A stretch of DNA of 64,000 nt from Spirosoma sp. KCTC 42546 (GTDB lineage: Bacteria; Bacteroidota; Bacteroidia; Cytophagales; Spirosomataceae), in assembly GCF_006965485.1 (NCBI RefSeq), contig NZ_CP041360.1:2294001-2358000 (forward strand), read 5' to 3'. The notes below the pieces were generated by a model. That model saw only the letters and a program-made list of their open reading frames with translations. It ran no database searches and had not been told where the DNA came from. Positions 44,658 to 52,996 of this stretch are shown one piece after another. Each line of letters opens with the position of its first letter. Within the stretch, counting starts at the first letter, position 1. The translations under genes and the position numbers were made by a program.

Positions 44658-46235
44658 GTGTCCGACTCACTCAACGATAACGCAAAAGACGGTTCGGTAA
44701 TTCCCGTCCGGTTCACTCGTTTATACATGACAATGCTCATTATCCTGGCTGTTTTACTGACAGTAGGGCAGGGGCTAACCCAATGGCGCTTCGGGGCCAT
44801 TGAACAGGAAATGGGTGTCATTCGGCATACGGCGCTGCAACGGCACCAGAGTCAACAGATTGTAAAGCAGGTACTCCAGGTAACCGACGCCAGCGAGCAG
44901 ACCAGCTTTGAAGAAAATGTTGCCGAATTAAGGCGTTTGTTCCCCGTATTTGAACGCTTCCATCTAGAGACTCGCGAAGGCCGCACCGATAATCCAGCAA
45001 TTAAAATCACCTATTCAGATACCGTTAACCGTTTGTACGCCAATATCCGTCCGGAATTTGAAGCTTTCCAGCAAAGTGCCAATCGGATGATGCGCCTGCA
45101 ACGATTTGAGGAAGTTAAACAGCCCGATGTACAGGCGAACCTTAAATTAATGCTAGCCAATGAGAAACCATTTCTGGAGAAAATTGACCGGATTGTGGTG
45201 GTCTGCAATGGGGAGTTGCGAGCCAGGCTAACATTATTGCGGTCCATTGAGTTGTATTTGTACATTTTTACGGTGATTGCCCTGGTAGCCATTGGTTTAC
45301 TCATTTTTAGGCCCGCTGCACGCAAATTAAAACAAACCTTCGCCCAGTTGATAGAAGCCGAAAGTCAGACAACAGCCGCTAATAAAAAACTGGTGAGCGC
45401 CAATAAGTCGCTGAAAGAAACCCGACAGAAACTCTTTGAAGCCACAAAGCAGCAATATGAACAACAGATTGATGATCAGAAACTACGAACATCGTACCTG
45501 ATTGCCGGACAGGAGGAAGAACGTAAACGAATGTCGCGCGAGCTTCATGATGGCCTTGGGCAGATGCTAACAGCCATTAAACTGCAAATTGAAGGGCTCG
45601 AAGCCGGAATGGCCCGAGCCGCTGCAACTGAACAAACGGGTACCGCAGCCTTTTCTAAAAACATAAAGACGCTGAAGAGCCTGGTAACGCAGACGATTCA
45701 GGAAACCCGAACGATTTCCAATAATTTAATGCCAAGCGTTTTAAGTGATTTCGGCGTTGTGCCCGCTATTAAAATGTTAGCTGAACACGACCGTAGCGAA
45801 TCGCTCGATGTTACGTTTAAAACAAACTTTACGGCCGATATGCCCCGTTTGGACAAAAATATCGAGATCATGCTGTATCGGGTAACGCAGGAAGCGGTTA
45901 GCAATGCGGTCCGGCATGCTAAGCCAGCCCACATCCGAATCGAACTAAAAGAGCGTGGAAATAGCTTAGAGTTAGTAGTGAGTGACGATGGACAGGGGTT
46001 TCGGGTACCCCGGAAAAACCAGAGTAATGAATTGCTGAAACCAATTCAGGAAGTGAATACGGATAATCCCCAATCAACGAAATTACGTCCACCTTCACAG
46101 GGATTGCATAACATACAGGAACGAACGAAACTGGTCAACGGTAAATTTAAACTTAATTCTTCTCCGGGGAAAGGTACTAAACTACAGATTAGCATACCCT
46201 ATCAACCGACTCTTGCTCATCATGACACATACTAA
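44658..46235 (+). CDS. NarL-type sensor histidine kinase (HisKA_3)
   Basis: A 525-residue membrane kinase with a GTG start at 44658; Met 24 would also be possible but would remove the polar leader before the first membrane helix. TM1 near residues 23-40 (MTMLIILAVLLTVGQGL) and TM2 near 194-215 (LYLYIFTVIALVAIGLLIF) flank a periplasmic helical sensor. A cytoplasmic coiled coil (about 225-280) leads to HisKA_3 with His 297 in RMSRELHDGLGQMLTAIKLQ and to HATPase motifs (YRVTQEAVSNAVRHAKPAHI, VVSDDGQGF). It pairs with the response regulator whose gene starts inside its last codons. Confidence 0.92.
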   Translation: MSDSLNDNAKDGSVIPVRFTRLYMTMLIILAVLLTVGQGLTQWRFGAIEQEMGVIRHTALQRHQSQQIVKQVLQVTDASEQTSFEENVAELRRLFPVFERFHLETREGRTDNPAIKITYSDTVNRLYANIRPEFEAFQQSANRMMRLQRFEEVKQPDVQANLKLMLANEKPFLEKIDRIVVVCNGELRARLTLLRSIELYLYIFTVIALVAIGLLIFRPAARKLKQTFAQLIEAESQTTAANKKLVSANKSLKETRQKLFEATKQQYEQQIDDQKLRTSYLIAGQEEERKRMSRELHDGLGQMLTAIKLQIEGLEAGMARAAATEQTGTAAFSKNIKTLKSLVTQTIQETRTISNNLMPSVLSDFGVVPAIKMLAEHDRSESLDVTFKTNFTADMPRLDKNIEIMLYRVTQEAVSNAVRHAKPAHIRIELKERGNSLELVVSDDGQGFRVPRKNQSNELLKPIQEVNTDNPQSTKLRPPSQGLHNIQERTKLVNGKFKLNSSPGKGTKLQISIPYQPTLAHHDTY

Positions 46236-46896
46236 ATTAATGCTGGTGGACGACCATTCGATCGTTCGGGATGGTATTCGGCTCTTGCTGGAACAAGCCG
46301 ATGGACTGGAAATTATTGACGAAGCTAATGATGGTGAAGAAACGCTCGATAAGCTAAAAGCCCATCAGGCTGCGCCAGAACAACTGCCCGACCTGATTCT
46401 TATGGACATCTCGTTGCCGGGCATGTCGGGAATTCAAACGACACAGGTAATCACCCGATTATATAAGAACATACGGGTACTGATGCTCTCCATGCACAAC
46501 AATGAAGATTATATTCTTCGGTCGGTAGAGGCTGGTGCCTATGGCTATATCTTGAAAGATTCGTCATCGGATGAGATGATCAAGGCGATTCGCACGATTG
46601 CAGCCGGTGAAAAATACTATAGCTCACCTGTGGCGTCAATTATCCTGAGCGGCTACATGCAGCAGCTTAAAAAAGGGAGTCGGCATAGTCGCAGCGAACG
46701 GCAATCGAAGTTATCGAACAAGGAGAAAGAGATTCTGCAATTTCTGGTGGCTGGTATGAGCAGCCGGGAAATAGCCGAAAAACTTCAACTCAGTGTCCGG
46801 ACGGTTGATAATCATCGGGCTAATATGATGCGTCGGTTACAGGTTCGTAACGCTGCCGAACTGGTCAGAATGGCGGTTGAAGACAAGCTGATTTGA
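46222..46896 (+). CDS. NarL/FixJ (LuxR-type) response regulator
   Basis: A 224-residue protein from ATG 46222, overlapping the kinase gene by 14 bases; an in-frame TTG at 46213 is not needed. The receiver has MLVDDHSIVRDGIRLLLEQA, phosphoacceptor Asp 62 in LILMDISLPG and Lys in GYILKDSSSDE. The C-terminal LuxR-type HTH (about residues 155-220) contains LSNKEKEILQFLVAGMSSRE and IAEKLQLSVRTVDNHRANMM. It is activated by the kinase of the same operon. A terminator-like hairpin follows at 46949. Confidence 0.95.
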   Translation: MTHTKLMLVDDHSIVRDGIRLLLEQADGLEIIDEANDGEETLDKLKAHQAAPEQLPDLILMDISLPGMSGIQTTQVITRLYKNIRVLMLSMHNNEDYILRSVEAGAYGYILKDSSSDEMIKAIRTIAAGEKYYSSPVASIILSGYMQQLKKGSRHSRSERQSKLSNKEKEILQFLVAGMSSREIAEKLQLSVRTVDNHRANMMRRLQVRNAAELVRMAVEDKLI

Positions 46897-46948
46897 TTTT
46901 TGATCGAGAAATTGCGAACTCACAACTTATTTTTTAGGTTTGCCCATG

Positions 46949-46972
46949 AAACCGGCTCGCTGCCGGTTTTCC
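46949..46972 (+). terminator. Terminator of the NarL-type pair
   Basis: AAACCGGC (46949-46956) pairs with GCCGGTTT (46962-46969) around a five-base loop, followed by a short T-stretch. Confidence 0.6.
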
Positions 46973-47027
46973 ATTTCTAGTTTACTAGATTTAATAGATA
47001 GAGTTTATAAACTAAACCACAACTACT

Positions 47028-47663
47028 ATGTCACTTCGCTTAGGAGATATTGCCCCCGATTTTGAGGCCGACACAACCCAGGGCCACATTCACTTTCATG
47101 AATGGTTGGGTAATTCATGGGGTATGTTATTCTCGCACCCCGCCGATTTTACGCCGGTTTGTACTACTGAACTAGGCCGTACGGCCCTGCTTAAAGATGA
47201 ATTTGGCAAACGGAATGTAAAAGTCATTGCCGTATCGGTCGATGACCTGGAATCGCACAACCGGTGGACACCCGATATTAAGGATGTTACAGGCTCAGAG
47301 GTTAACTTCCCAATTATTGCCGATCCGGATCGCACGGTGGCTACACTTTACGATATGATCCACCCTAATGCTAGTGAAAAAGCAACGGTGCGGTCGGTGT
47401 TCGTAATTGGGCCCGATAAAAAGATCAAGCTAACCCTGACGTATCCTGCTTCGACCGGCCGTAATTTCAATGAGTTACTGCGCGTAATTGACTCGCTGCA
47501 ACTAACCGCCGATTACCAGGTGGCTACACCTGCCGACTGGCAGCAGGGTGATGATGTGATTGTAACGCCCGCCGTAACGAACGATCAACTGGAAGCTAAA
47601 TTTCCGAAAGGCGTAACTTTCGTGAAGCCTTATTTACGTACTACGCCCCAGCCGAATAAGTAA
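47028..47663 (+). CDS. 1-Cys peroxiredoxin (Prx6 type)
   Basis: A 211-residue cytoplasmic thioredoxin-fold peroxidase. The catalytic site reads SHPADFTPVCTTELGR with peroxidatic Cys 45. There is no resolving Cys in the usual C-terminal position, and other Prx6-type features are present (ESHNRWTPDIKDVTG, ADPDRTVATLYDMIHPNASE, LTYPASTGRNFNELLRVID). It reduces hydrogen peroxide and organic hydroperoxides with thiols. Length is typical for Prx6-like proteins. A single gene with a 5' leader of about 60 bases after the terminator at 46969. Confidence 0.93.
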   Translation: MSLRLGDIAPDFEADTTQGHIHFHEWLGNSWGMLFSHPADFTPVCTTELGRTALLKDEFGKRNVKVIAVSVDDLESHNRWTPDIKDVTGSEVNFPIIADPDRTVATLYDMIHPNASEKATVRSVFVIGPDKKIKLTLTYPASTGRNFNELLRVIDSLQLTADYQVATPADWQQGDDVIVTPAVTNDQLEAKFPKGVTFVKPYLRTTPQPNK

Positions 47664-47749
47664 GGGAACGGGGTTGCCTGCTGGGGTTGTAAACTTTATA
47701 ATTGATCAGGGAGTTACATGCTTCATTATAAATCAAACAACCCAACGTT

Positions 47750-47995
47750 ATGGCAAAGGAAAAGAATAGTAATCCAGAACACTCAGAAGGACCGGTTGCT
47801 ACAGCTATTGAAGAGCAAACTGCTAAGTTACCATCCGACATTTTTTTGTGGGCTTCGTTAGGTTCTATGGCGGTTTCGCTGTATTTGCAGGCCAGGGGCT
47901 CCCGGCATCGAAGTTTATTCGTTGGCCAATGGGCAGCTCCTTTTCTGTTGCTGGGCATCTACAACAAACTGGTTAAACTTGAGGGTCACGACTAA
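47750..47995 (+). CDS. Small membrane protein of unknown function
   Basis: An 81-residue protein. The N-terminal third is polar (KEKNSNPEHSEGPVATAIEE), then two hydrophobic segments: DIFLWASLGSMAVSLYLQA (about residues 30-48) and LFVGQWAAPFLLLGIYNKL (about 57-75). No named family is recognised, but the layout resembles small uncharacterised proteins found near stress genes in this phylum. ATG 47750 follows the peroxiredoxin gene by 86 bases. A strong terminator is at 48019. Confidence 0.6.
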   Translation: MAKEKNSNPEHSEGPVATAIEEQTAKLPSDIFLWASLGSMAVSLYLQARGSRHRSLFVGQWAAPFLLLGIYNKLVKLEGHD

Positions 47996-48018
47996 CCGAT
48001 AATCAGTATATTGCCTAT

Positions 48019-48058
48019 CAGAAAAGCCCTCTATACATATAGCGGGCTTTTCTGTTTT
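48019..48058 (+). terminator. Intrinsic terminator after the small membrane protein
   Basis: CAGAAAAGCCC (48019-48029) pairs with GGGCTTTTCTG (48044-48054), with an inner CTAT/ATAG pair, followed by T residues. Confidence 0.75.
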
Positions 48059-48081
48059 CCGCAGGTCCGGAGATAAAGCCG

Positions 48082-48089
48082 TAATTTTG
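48082..48089 (+). promoter_or_regulatory. -7 promoter box (TAATTTTG) of the GH25 gene
   Basis: An exact TAnnTTTG match ending 21 bases before ATG 48111. It also overlaps the in-frame TTG at 48087, which argues against that codon as the translation start. Confidence 0.45.
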
Positions 48090-48110
48090 GCTCACAACGT
48101 CAATTGCTAC

Positions 48111-48884
48111 ATGAAATTTCGCGTACTGGTTAAGCTTATCTTTCGGCGATACGGCCTATGGATTGCAGCATTCTTACTCGTATTGGCAGCCGTCTGGGTC
48201 TTTCGGTCACGACAGCCGGATGAGATGAACTGGCGATTTGTGCAGGCATTTGGCATTCGGTTACCAATGCGTTATACTATTCATGGCATTGATGTCTCGC
48301 GTCATAATGATCGCATCAATTGGGAGCGTGTCCAACAAATGGAAGCCGAGGGCGTTCGATTGCAATTTGTCTTTATTAAAGCAACGGAAGGAGCTACCCT
48401 GGCCGATAAGCATTTCGACAAAAACTGGCGGGAAGCGAAAAAAATAGCGATGCATCGGGGAGCTTACCATTTTTACCATCCTACTCGCGACCCTCTCAAA
48501 CAAGCCAACAATTTTATTCGTCATGTTACCCTAACCCCCGGCGACTTTGCGCCTGTGGTTGACTTTGAAGTAATAAACGGTCAGTCGGATGAAACAATCG
48601 TGAACGGATTACGGCTGTGGCTCGAAACCATTGAAGAGCACTACCATATTCGCCCAATTATTTATACAAACGGCAATCTTTATCGACGGTATATCAAAGG
48701 TAATCTTGACGAGTACCCACTATGGATAGCCGATTATTCAACCAGGCATCTGGGAAATTATAATGCCGACAAACTATATCTCTGGCAGCATAACCAAAAT
48801 GGATGGGTCAAAGGGATACGGGGACAGGTTGATTTCAACGTGTTCGTCATGGAAGATGCCCGGATGCAGGAAATCTGTTTATAG
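48111..48884 (+). CDS. GH25 family lysozyme, membrane-anchored
   Basis: A 257-residue protein from ATG 48111, chosen over an in-frame TTG at 48087 that lies inside the promoter box. A single N-terminal membrane helix (LWIAAFLLVLAAVWVF, about residues 16-31) anchors a GH25 domain: GIDVSRHNDRINWERV (Asp 61), VFIKATEGATLADKHFDKNW, RGAYHFYHPT and FAPVVDFEVINGQ with the catalytic Asp/Glu pair, then IIYTNGNLYRRYI and LWQHNQNGWVKGI. The enzyme cleaves the MurNAc-GlcNAc bond in peptidoglycan. Possible roles are wall turnover or defence; nothing in the context decides. Confidence 0.9.
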   Translation: MKFRVLVKLIFRRYGLWIAAFLLVLAAVWVFRSRQPDEMNWRFVQAFGIRLPMRYTIHGIDVSRHNDRINWERVQQMEAEGVRLQFVFIKATEGATLADKHFDKNWREAKKIAMHRGAYHFYHPTRDPLKQANNFIRHVTLTPGDFAPVVDFEVINGQSDETIVNGLRLWLETIEEHYHIRPIIYTNGNLYRRYIKGNLDEYPLWIADYSTRHLGNYNADKLYLWQHNQNGWVKGIRGQVDFNVFVMEDARMQEICL

Positions 48885-48909
48885 AAACATCGGTGCCCGA
48901 ACGTGTACC

Positions 48910-49194
48910 TTATATAGTGACTTTTGTTAGTTCAGCTGGTTTGGCGAGCCAGTCTTTTGCTTTCTTCCCGAATGCGGCCATGTGTGGCATCTGGCTATGT
49001 GCGGCAAGACCGGCTTCGTTGTCCCACAGTTCATGCATGATAAACCGTTCGGGGTGTTCTGTGCTTTCGTACAATTCATAAAGCTGGCAGGCTGCCTCAG
49101 TCCGAACCTGAGTAACCAGTTCACGTAAGGCATTTTTCAAGTTGGCTTCCGCTCCGGGTTTGGCCGTAATGGTAGCAAAAACTAAAAGAGGCAT
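48910..49194 (-). CDS. Antibiotic biosynthesis monooxygenase (ABM) family protein
   Basis: A 94-residue dimeric alpha/beta-barrel domain: MPLLVFATITAKPGAEANLK, ALRELVTQVRTEAACQLYEL, HPERFIMHELWDNEAGLAAH and the final KPAELTKVTI strand. The ABM fold includes quinol monooxygenases such as YgiN, which oxidise small quinols without cofactor. Function cannot be assigned further. It lies downstream of aroE on the same strand (47 bases), possibly co-transcribed. ATG 49194. Confidence 0.85.
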   Translation of the reverse strand: MPLLVFATITAKPGAEANLKNALRELVTQVRTEAACQLYELYESTEHPERFIMHELWDNEAGLAAHSQMPHMAAFGKKAKDWLAKPAELTKVTI

Positions 49195-49241
49195 CGGATC
49201 TTGGAGTTAAAAAGAATGAGAATAGTACTCTAATTACTCGG

Positions 49242-49985
49242 TTATGATTGCCAAATCTCCCAGGCTTTCTCTGCCTGTAGTTCAAGCATTCGTAACCCGT
49301 TATGAACGGCTGCTTCCCGTTCGCGACCAAGTTTCATAAATTGAGTTTCGGCCGGATTATACACCAGGTCATACAGCAAATGGCGATGGGTAAGTTGCTG
49401 ATAGGGGATACGTGGCGCTTCGTCGATACGTGGATAAGTTCCAATCGGGGAGCCATTGATAATTAACGAATAATCGGCTAAAACGTCCGGTAGTTCATTG
49501 TAGGTCAACGTATCTTCTCGTTTTGTTCGCGACACAAATTTGAATCGGATGCCCATATCGGCTAACGCAACTGTAACTGCTTTTGATGCGCCACCCGTGC
49601 CAAGTACCAACGCTTGTAAGTCAGATGGACTACGCTCAAGCGTAAGCAGCCAATCGGTGAGTGACTGCCGAAAGCCATAGTAATCGGAATTATAGCCGGT
49701 TCGGGAGCCATCGGCATCTAGCTTAATTACATTCACCGCACCAATTTTTTCAGCGGATGTATCCACACGATCCAGAAAGGGAAGGACCGCCTGTTTATGC
49801 GGAATAGTTACATTCAACCCACGCAGATCGGGCAACTCCAGAAGTTCTGGTAAAGCCGAAATGTCGGGTAGTTCAAATAAATCATACTGACTATCTGCAA
49901 TACCCTCGCGCGCAAATTTTTCACTAAAATACCGTTGCGAGAACGAATGGGTGAGTGGAAAACCGATAAGACCGTAACGATTCAT
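49242..49985 (-). CDS. aroE: Shikimate dehydrogenase AroE
   Basis: A 247-residue enzyme of the shikimate pathway reducing 3-dehydroshikimate with NADPH. The N terminus RYGLIGFPLTHSFSQRYFSE carries the substrate-binding Ser motif. LNVTIPHKQAVLPFLD contains the catalytic Lys, and GYNSDYYGF the Asp partner. The NADPH-binding Rossmann part has LVLGTGGASKAVTVAL, and NGSPIGTYPRIDEAP and HNGLRMLELQAEKAWEIW occur at the C terminus. ATG 49985. The upstream gap is 130 bases to the DedA gene on the same strand. Confidence 0.95.
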   Translation of the reverse strand: MNRYGLIGFPLTHSFSQRYFSEKFAREGIADSQYDLFELPDISALPELLELPDLRGLNVTIPHKQAVLPFLDRVDTSAEKIGAVNVIKLDADGSRTGYNSDYYGFRQSLTDWLLTLERSPSDLQALVLGTGGASKAVTVALADMGIRFKFVSRTKREDTLTYNELPDVLADYSLIINGSPIGTYPRIDEAPRIPYQQLTHRHLLYDLVYNPAETQFMKLGREREAAVHNGLRMLELQAEKAWEIWQS

Positions 49986-50118
49986 AATATTGGGCTTAAA
50001 AACAGTATGCCACAGCTAGTGGCAGTGGCATACTTCAGAAGTAAGATAAGATTAGGCCGCAGTTAAATACCTTGTTCCGAGAAATACTACTATGACTTAA
50101 TCAATCACTATCTACCAA

Positions 50119-50760
50119 CTAAGCAGAGCGTTTCTTGAAAAACTCAAGGATAATAGGTACTACTGATAGGCCAACAATACCAAATACGACTAACTCAAAG
50201 TTTTTCTGGACGATCGGGAAATTTCCAAAAAAGTAGCCTAACAGCGAAATGCTCGTTACCCAAAGTATCGCTCCCATAATACAGAACTTGATATACGTCC
50301 CATAGGTCATACTACCGGCTCCGGCTACGAAGGGTGCAATGGTGCGAACAATAGGGATAAAGCGGGCAATGATAACCGTCCGTCCGCCGTATTTAGCATA
50401 AAATTTTTCGGTTTCGGCAATGTATTCCCGCTTGAAAAACAAAATCCGCTCCCTGGATTTGATCTGTGTTCCTAAAAATCGCCCGACAAAATAGTTGACG
50501 TTGTCACCTAAGAGTGCAGCCCCGATCAGTAGCGGAATAATTACCCAGACACTCAATTCGTTGGTTGGCCGGGCAGCTAAAGCACCAGCAGCAAACAGCA
50601 ACGAATCGCCGGGTAGCAATGGCATGACTATAAGCCCCGTTTCCGTGAAAACAATTAAGAATAGGATGGCATACAGCAGTACCCCATATTCATTCGCCCA
50701 CAGATCGAGGTAACGATCAAGGTGAAGTAAAAAATCAATCAGCGATTTGATGAAATCCAT
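50119..50760 (-). CDS. DedA-family membrane protein
   Basis: A 213-residue protein with typical DedA features: FLIVFTETGLIVMPLLPGDS, a re-entrant/helix segment with LLIGAALLGDNVNYFVGRFL, FYAKYGGRTVIIARFIPIVR, TIAPFVAGAGSMTYGTYIKF and SLLGYFFGN near the end. DedA proteins maintain membrane potential and proton/lipid homeostasis; some are undecaprenyl-phosphate flippases. Which applies is unknown. ATG 50760. A phosphosulfolactate-synthase-like gene lies upstream on the same strand. Confidence 0.92.
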   Translation of the reverse strand: MDFIKSLIDFLLHLDRYLDLWANEYGVLLYAILFLIVFTETGLIVMPLLPGDSLLFAAGALAARPTNELSVWVIIPLLIGAALLGDNVNYFVGRFLGTQIKSRERILFFKREYIAETEKFYAKYGGRTVIIARFIPIVRTIAPFVAGAGSMTYGTYIKFCIMGAILWVTSISLLGYFFGNFPIVQKNFELVVFGIVGLSVVPIILEFFKKRSA

Positions 50761-50801
50761 TTTAGGAGTGAATGATAGGTAGTAGGAGTTTCTACTACCT
50801 A

Positions 50802-51563
50802 TTACTTAGTTAAAAAGTGCGTAAATGTATCACCCCGCAAACCTAATCGAATGGTTTCCAGAGGAATAACCTCGTGGGGGGCAATATTGCCAAGGTTAAC
50901 GTTGGCGCCCAGAAGTTTAACAAACCAGACTTGTTGTTCTTTTTGGGGAGCTTCCCACAGAATGCTTTCGAATGGAACCTGTGTCAGGATTTCTTCAACC
51001 AGTCCCTGACGTACTTCACCACTTGAGCGAAATAGGCCAACGGTGCCACCTTCGCGGGCTTCACCAATGACTTTCCAGGAGCCAGCCTGCAACTCAGCCT
51101 TCATCAACTGAATCCACTTATAGGGTGGTATGATTTTCGCTTCGTCTTTTGAACCAACTTCCGACAAAACAGTCACCTGAGTGGCCAGGGTACGGATGTA
51201 TTCGCATTTGTCATCCTGATTCATCTCAATCGAACCATCCGACACTTCTGCATATTCCATACCGTATTTATCCAGCAACTTGCGGTACTCATCGAACTGA
51301 TTGCGTACCACAAAGGCCTCAAATAGTGTCCCACCGAAATAAACGGGAATACCTGATTCCTTATAGATAGCTAATTTTTCTTTCAGCTTTGGCGTAACGA
51401 AGGACGTGGCCCAGCCTAATTTAACAATGTCTGTGTATTGGGCAGAGGTAGACAGGAAATCCTCTACTTCCCGCAGGCTTAGCCCTTTATCCATTACCAT
51501 CGTTATTCCACTCTGGCGCGGTTTCGTGGTGCGGTCGGGCAGCTGCGTAAGCGTATAATTCAT
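50802..51563 (-). CDS. Phosphosulfolactate synthase (ComA) family protein
   Basis: A 253-residue TIM-barrel protein. Family motifs visible are QSGITMVMDKGLSLREVEDF, TDIVKLGWATSFV, LAIYKESGIPVYFGGTLFEA, GMEYAEVSDGSIEMNQDDKC and the C-terminal LGANVNLGNIAPHEVIPLET. The ComA reaction joins PEP and sulfite to phosphosulfolactate, the first step of coenzyme M synthesis. Bacteroidota do not make coenzyme M, so the enzyme probably feeds another sulfonate, possibly cysteate for sulfonolipids; that is inference. The other genes of such a route (ComB, ComC) are not in this window. Confidence 0.85.
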   Translation of the reverse strand: MNYTLTQLPDRTTKPRQSGITMVMDKGLSLREVEDFLSTSAQYTDIVKLGWATSFVTPKLKEKLAIYKESGIPVYFGGTLFEAFVVRNQFDEYRKLLDKYGMEYAEVSDGSIEMNQDDKCEYIRTLATQVTVLSEVGSKDEAKIIPPYKWIQLMKAELQAGSWKVIGEAREGGTVGLFRSSGEVRQGLVEEILTQVPFESILWEAPQKEQQVWFVKLLGANVNLGNIAPHEVIPLETIRLGLRGDTFTHFLTK

Positions 51564-51679
51564 ACGAAGTAATCGAGTAGGCGTATTGATAATCGCTCAA
51601 AAGTAACATAAGTCTTGAAAACCTCCCAAGAAAATCCACAAATAATAGCGGCTGATGGGCTTGCGACTTAGTTTAGTGC

Positions 51680-51687
51680 TATTTTTG
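51680..51687 (+). promoter_or_regulatory. -7 promoter box (TATTTTTG) very close to the thioesterase start
   Basis: An exact TAnnTTTG match only seven bases ahead of ATG 51694. If used, transcription would begin at or within a base or two of the start codon, giving a leaderless or nearly leaderless mRNA. The -33 element is not convincing. Confidence 0.4.
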
Positions 51688-51693
51688 CCGGAT

Positions 51694-52143
51694 ATGGACA
51701 ATTTAATAAATCCTCGTCTTGACTTCTTCCGCTCACAGATAGGCCATGATATGAGAGACAGCATATCGCCTTTTGGACGTTGGCTCAACGGGACGATACG
51801 GCAAGCAGATTATGGGCGCATGGTAGCTGAGTATACGGTCCGTGAAGAGATGACCAACCCCGCAAGTGTACTTCATGGTGGCGCTGCATCGGCTATACTG
51901 GATGATTTGGTGGGCGCAACCGTATTTGCCCTGGGGCGCGAGTATGCCTATACATCAGTTAATTTAACCATTGATTTTCTTCATGCAGCTCGGCTAGGCG
52001 ACGTTATTACGGTAACCGCTGAAGTCATACGGGCTGGCAGGAATATTGTTCACTGTGAGGGTCGAATTGTACATGCTGATGGTAAAATCATTGCAAAATG
52101 CGCTACAAACCTGATTCAGACATCATTCAGATTGCCTGTATAG
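51694..52143 (+). CDS. PaaI-type hotdog-fold thioesterase
   Basis: A 149-residue single hotdog domain from ATG 51694; an in-frame ATG at 51655 lies upstream of the promoter box. The fold signature is NPASVLHGGAASAILDDLVG, with a catalytic Asp/Gly loop, then AYTSVNLTIDFLHAARLGDV and CEGRIVHADGKIIAKCATNL. The PaaI group hydrolyses aryl- or acyl-CoA thioesters. The substrate is unknown. Upstream is the divergent ComA-like gene; downstream is an 850-base gap. Confidence 0.85.
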   Translation: MDNLINPRLDFFRSQIGHDMRDSISPFGRWLNGTIRQADYGRMVAEYTVREEMTNPASVLHGGAASAILDDLVGATVFALGREYAYTSVNLTIDFLHAARLGDVITVTAEVIRAGRNIVHCEGRIVHADGKIIAKCATNLIQTSFRLPV

Positions 52144-52996
52144 CTTCTCTACAATTAAAATAATTTCACCCTTTAGGTTACTTTCTGTTATAATATACGT
52201 TTACCTTTGTCAAAGGGTATAAAGCCATCAATAAGTGACCGACTAACTAAGAATCGTTTGCTTAGGGCTTCATTGTTGATAGCCTAACCTTAGTAGATGT
52301 GACCAAGATCTATCTTAAGGTAGAAAAGAACAGATAAGACGGGCTGTGATTATAGAAAGAATGCTGGAACAATTTAGATAATGGGAGGAAAAAGCTATTT
52401 GTTCAGCGCTAAGGCTGGGAATTGTTTTTTTATCACTTGATTATTGCTATTATTGACCATCAATAAAACTAAATAAGTTTTGAACACAATTCAGGCAAAT
52501 TAGTAGTATTGGTAGTAAGAGCACTTCATCAGTTTGGTTTCAGTTCTGTAACCAGATATTAACAGTATCTAGACTAATAGTTATGTATTATTTGATGCTA
52601 GCTGGCAAAAAACTTTAGAAAGGATGGGTTGACTTTTGTAATTCAGCCTTAACATTGCAGAAAAATAAGGATTTAAGGCAATTGATGAGGTAAGTCATCT
52701 GAGAAGTTGATAATTGAGGTGATTGGTCGGATTTAATCGTGCCTACTTTTGGGGTAATGACTTTTCAGGTAAATAAAACTTGTAATTTTTTTATGAAATC
52801 TGAGAAACATTTAGTCGAGAAGTTAGTCATATAGTGTATACGTTGGGGCTTCATCGTAAGCCTTACTGTAGAAACGCTGGTTGAAGTAGTGATGAAACCA
52901 CAACATTGTGGGCTACCCATTGCCTAAGTTTCTTCAGTCGCGTTTGGAAGAGTAAAAGTTTAATTGGAAACATTGCGTCAAATTAACTCAATAAAT
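52144..52996. other. Long AT-rich region with no gene found
   Basis: About 850 bases with no ORF of convincing length or composition on either strand. One possible -7 box (TACCTTTG, 52202-52209) sits far from any gene. A tRNA or known riboswitch fold is not seen. It leads to the barrel protein at 52997 and may hold its regulation, or a small RNA. Confidence 0.4.

Noticed and set aside
48087..48110. TTG start for the GH25 gene
   Set aside because: It lies inside the -7 promoter box at 48082-48089.
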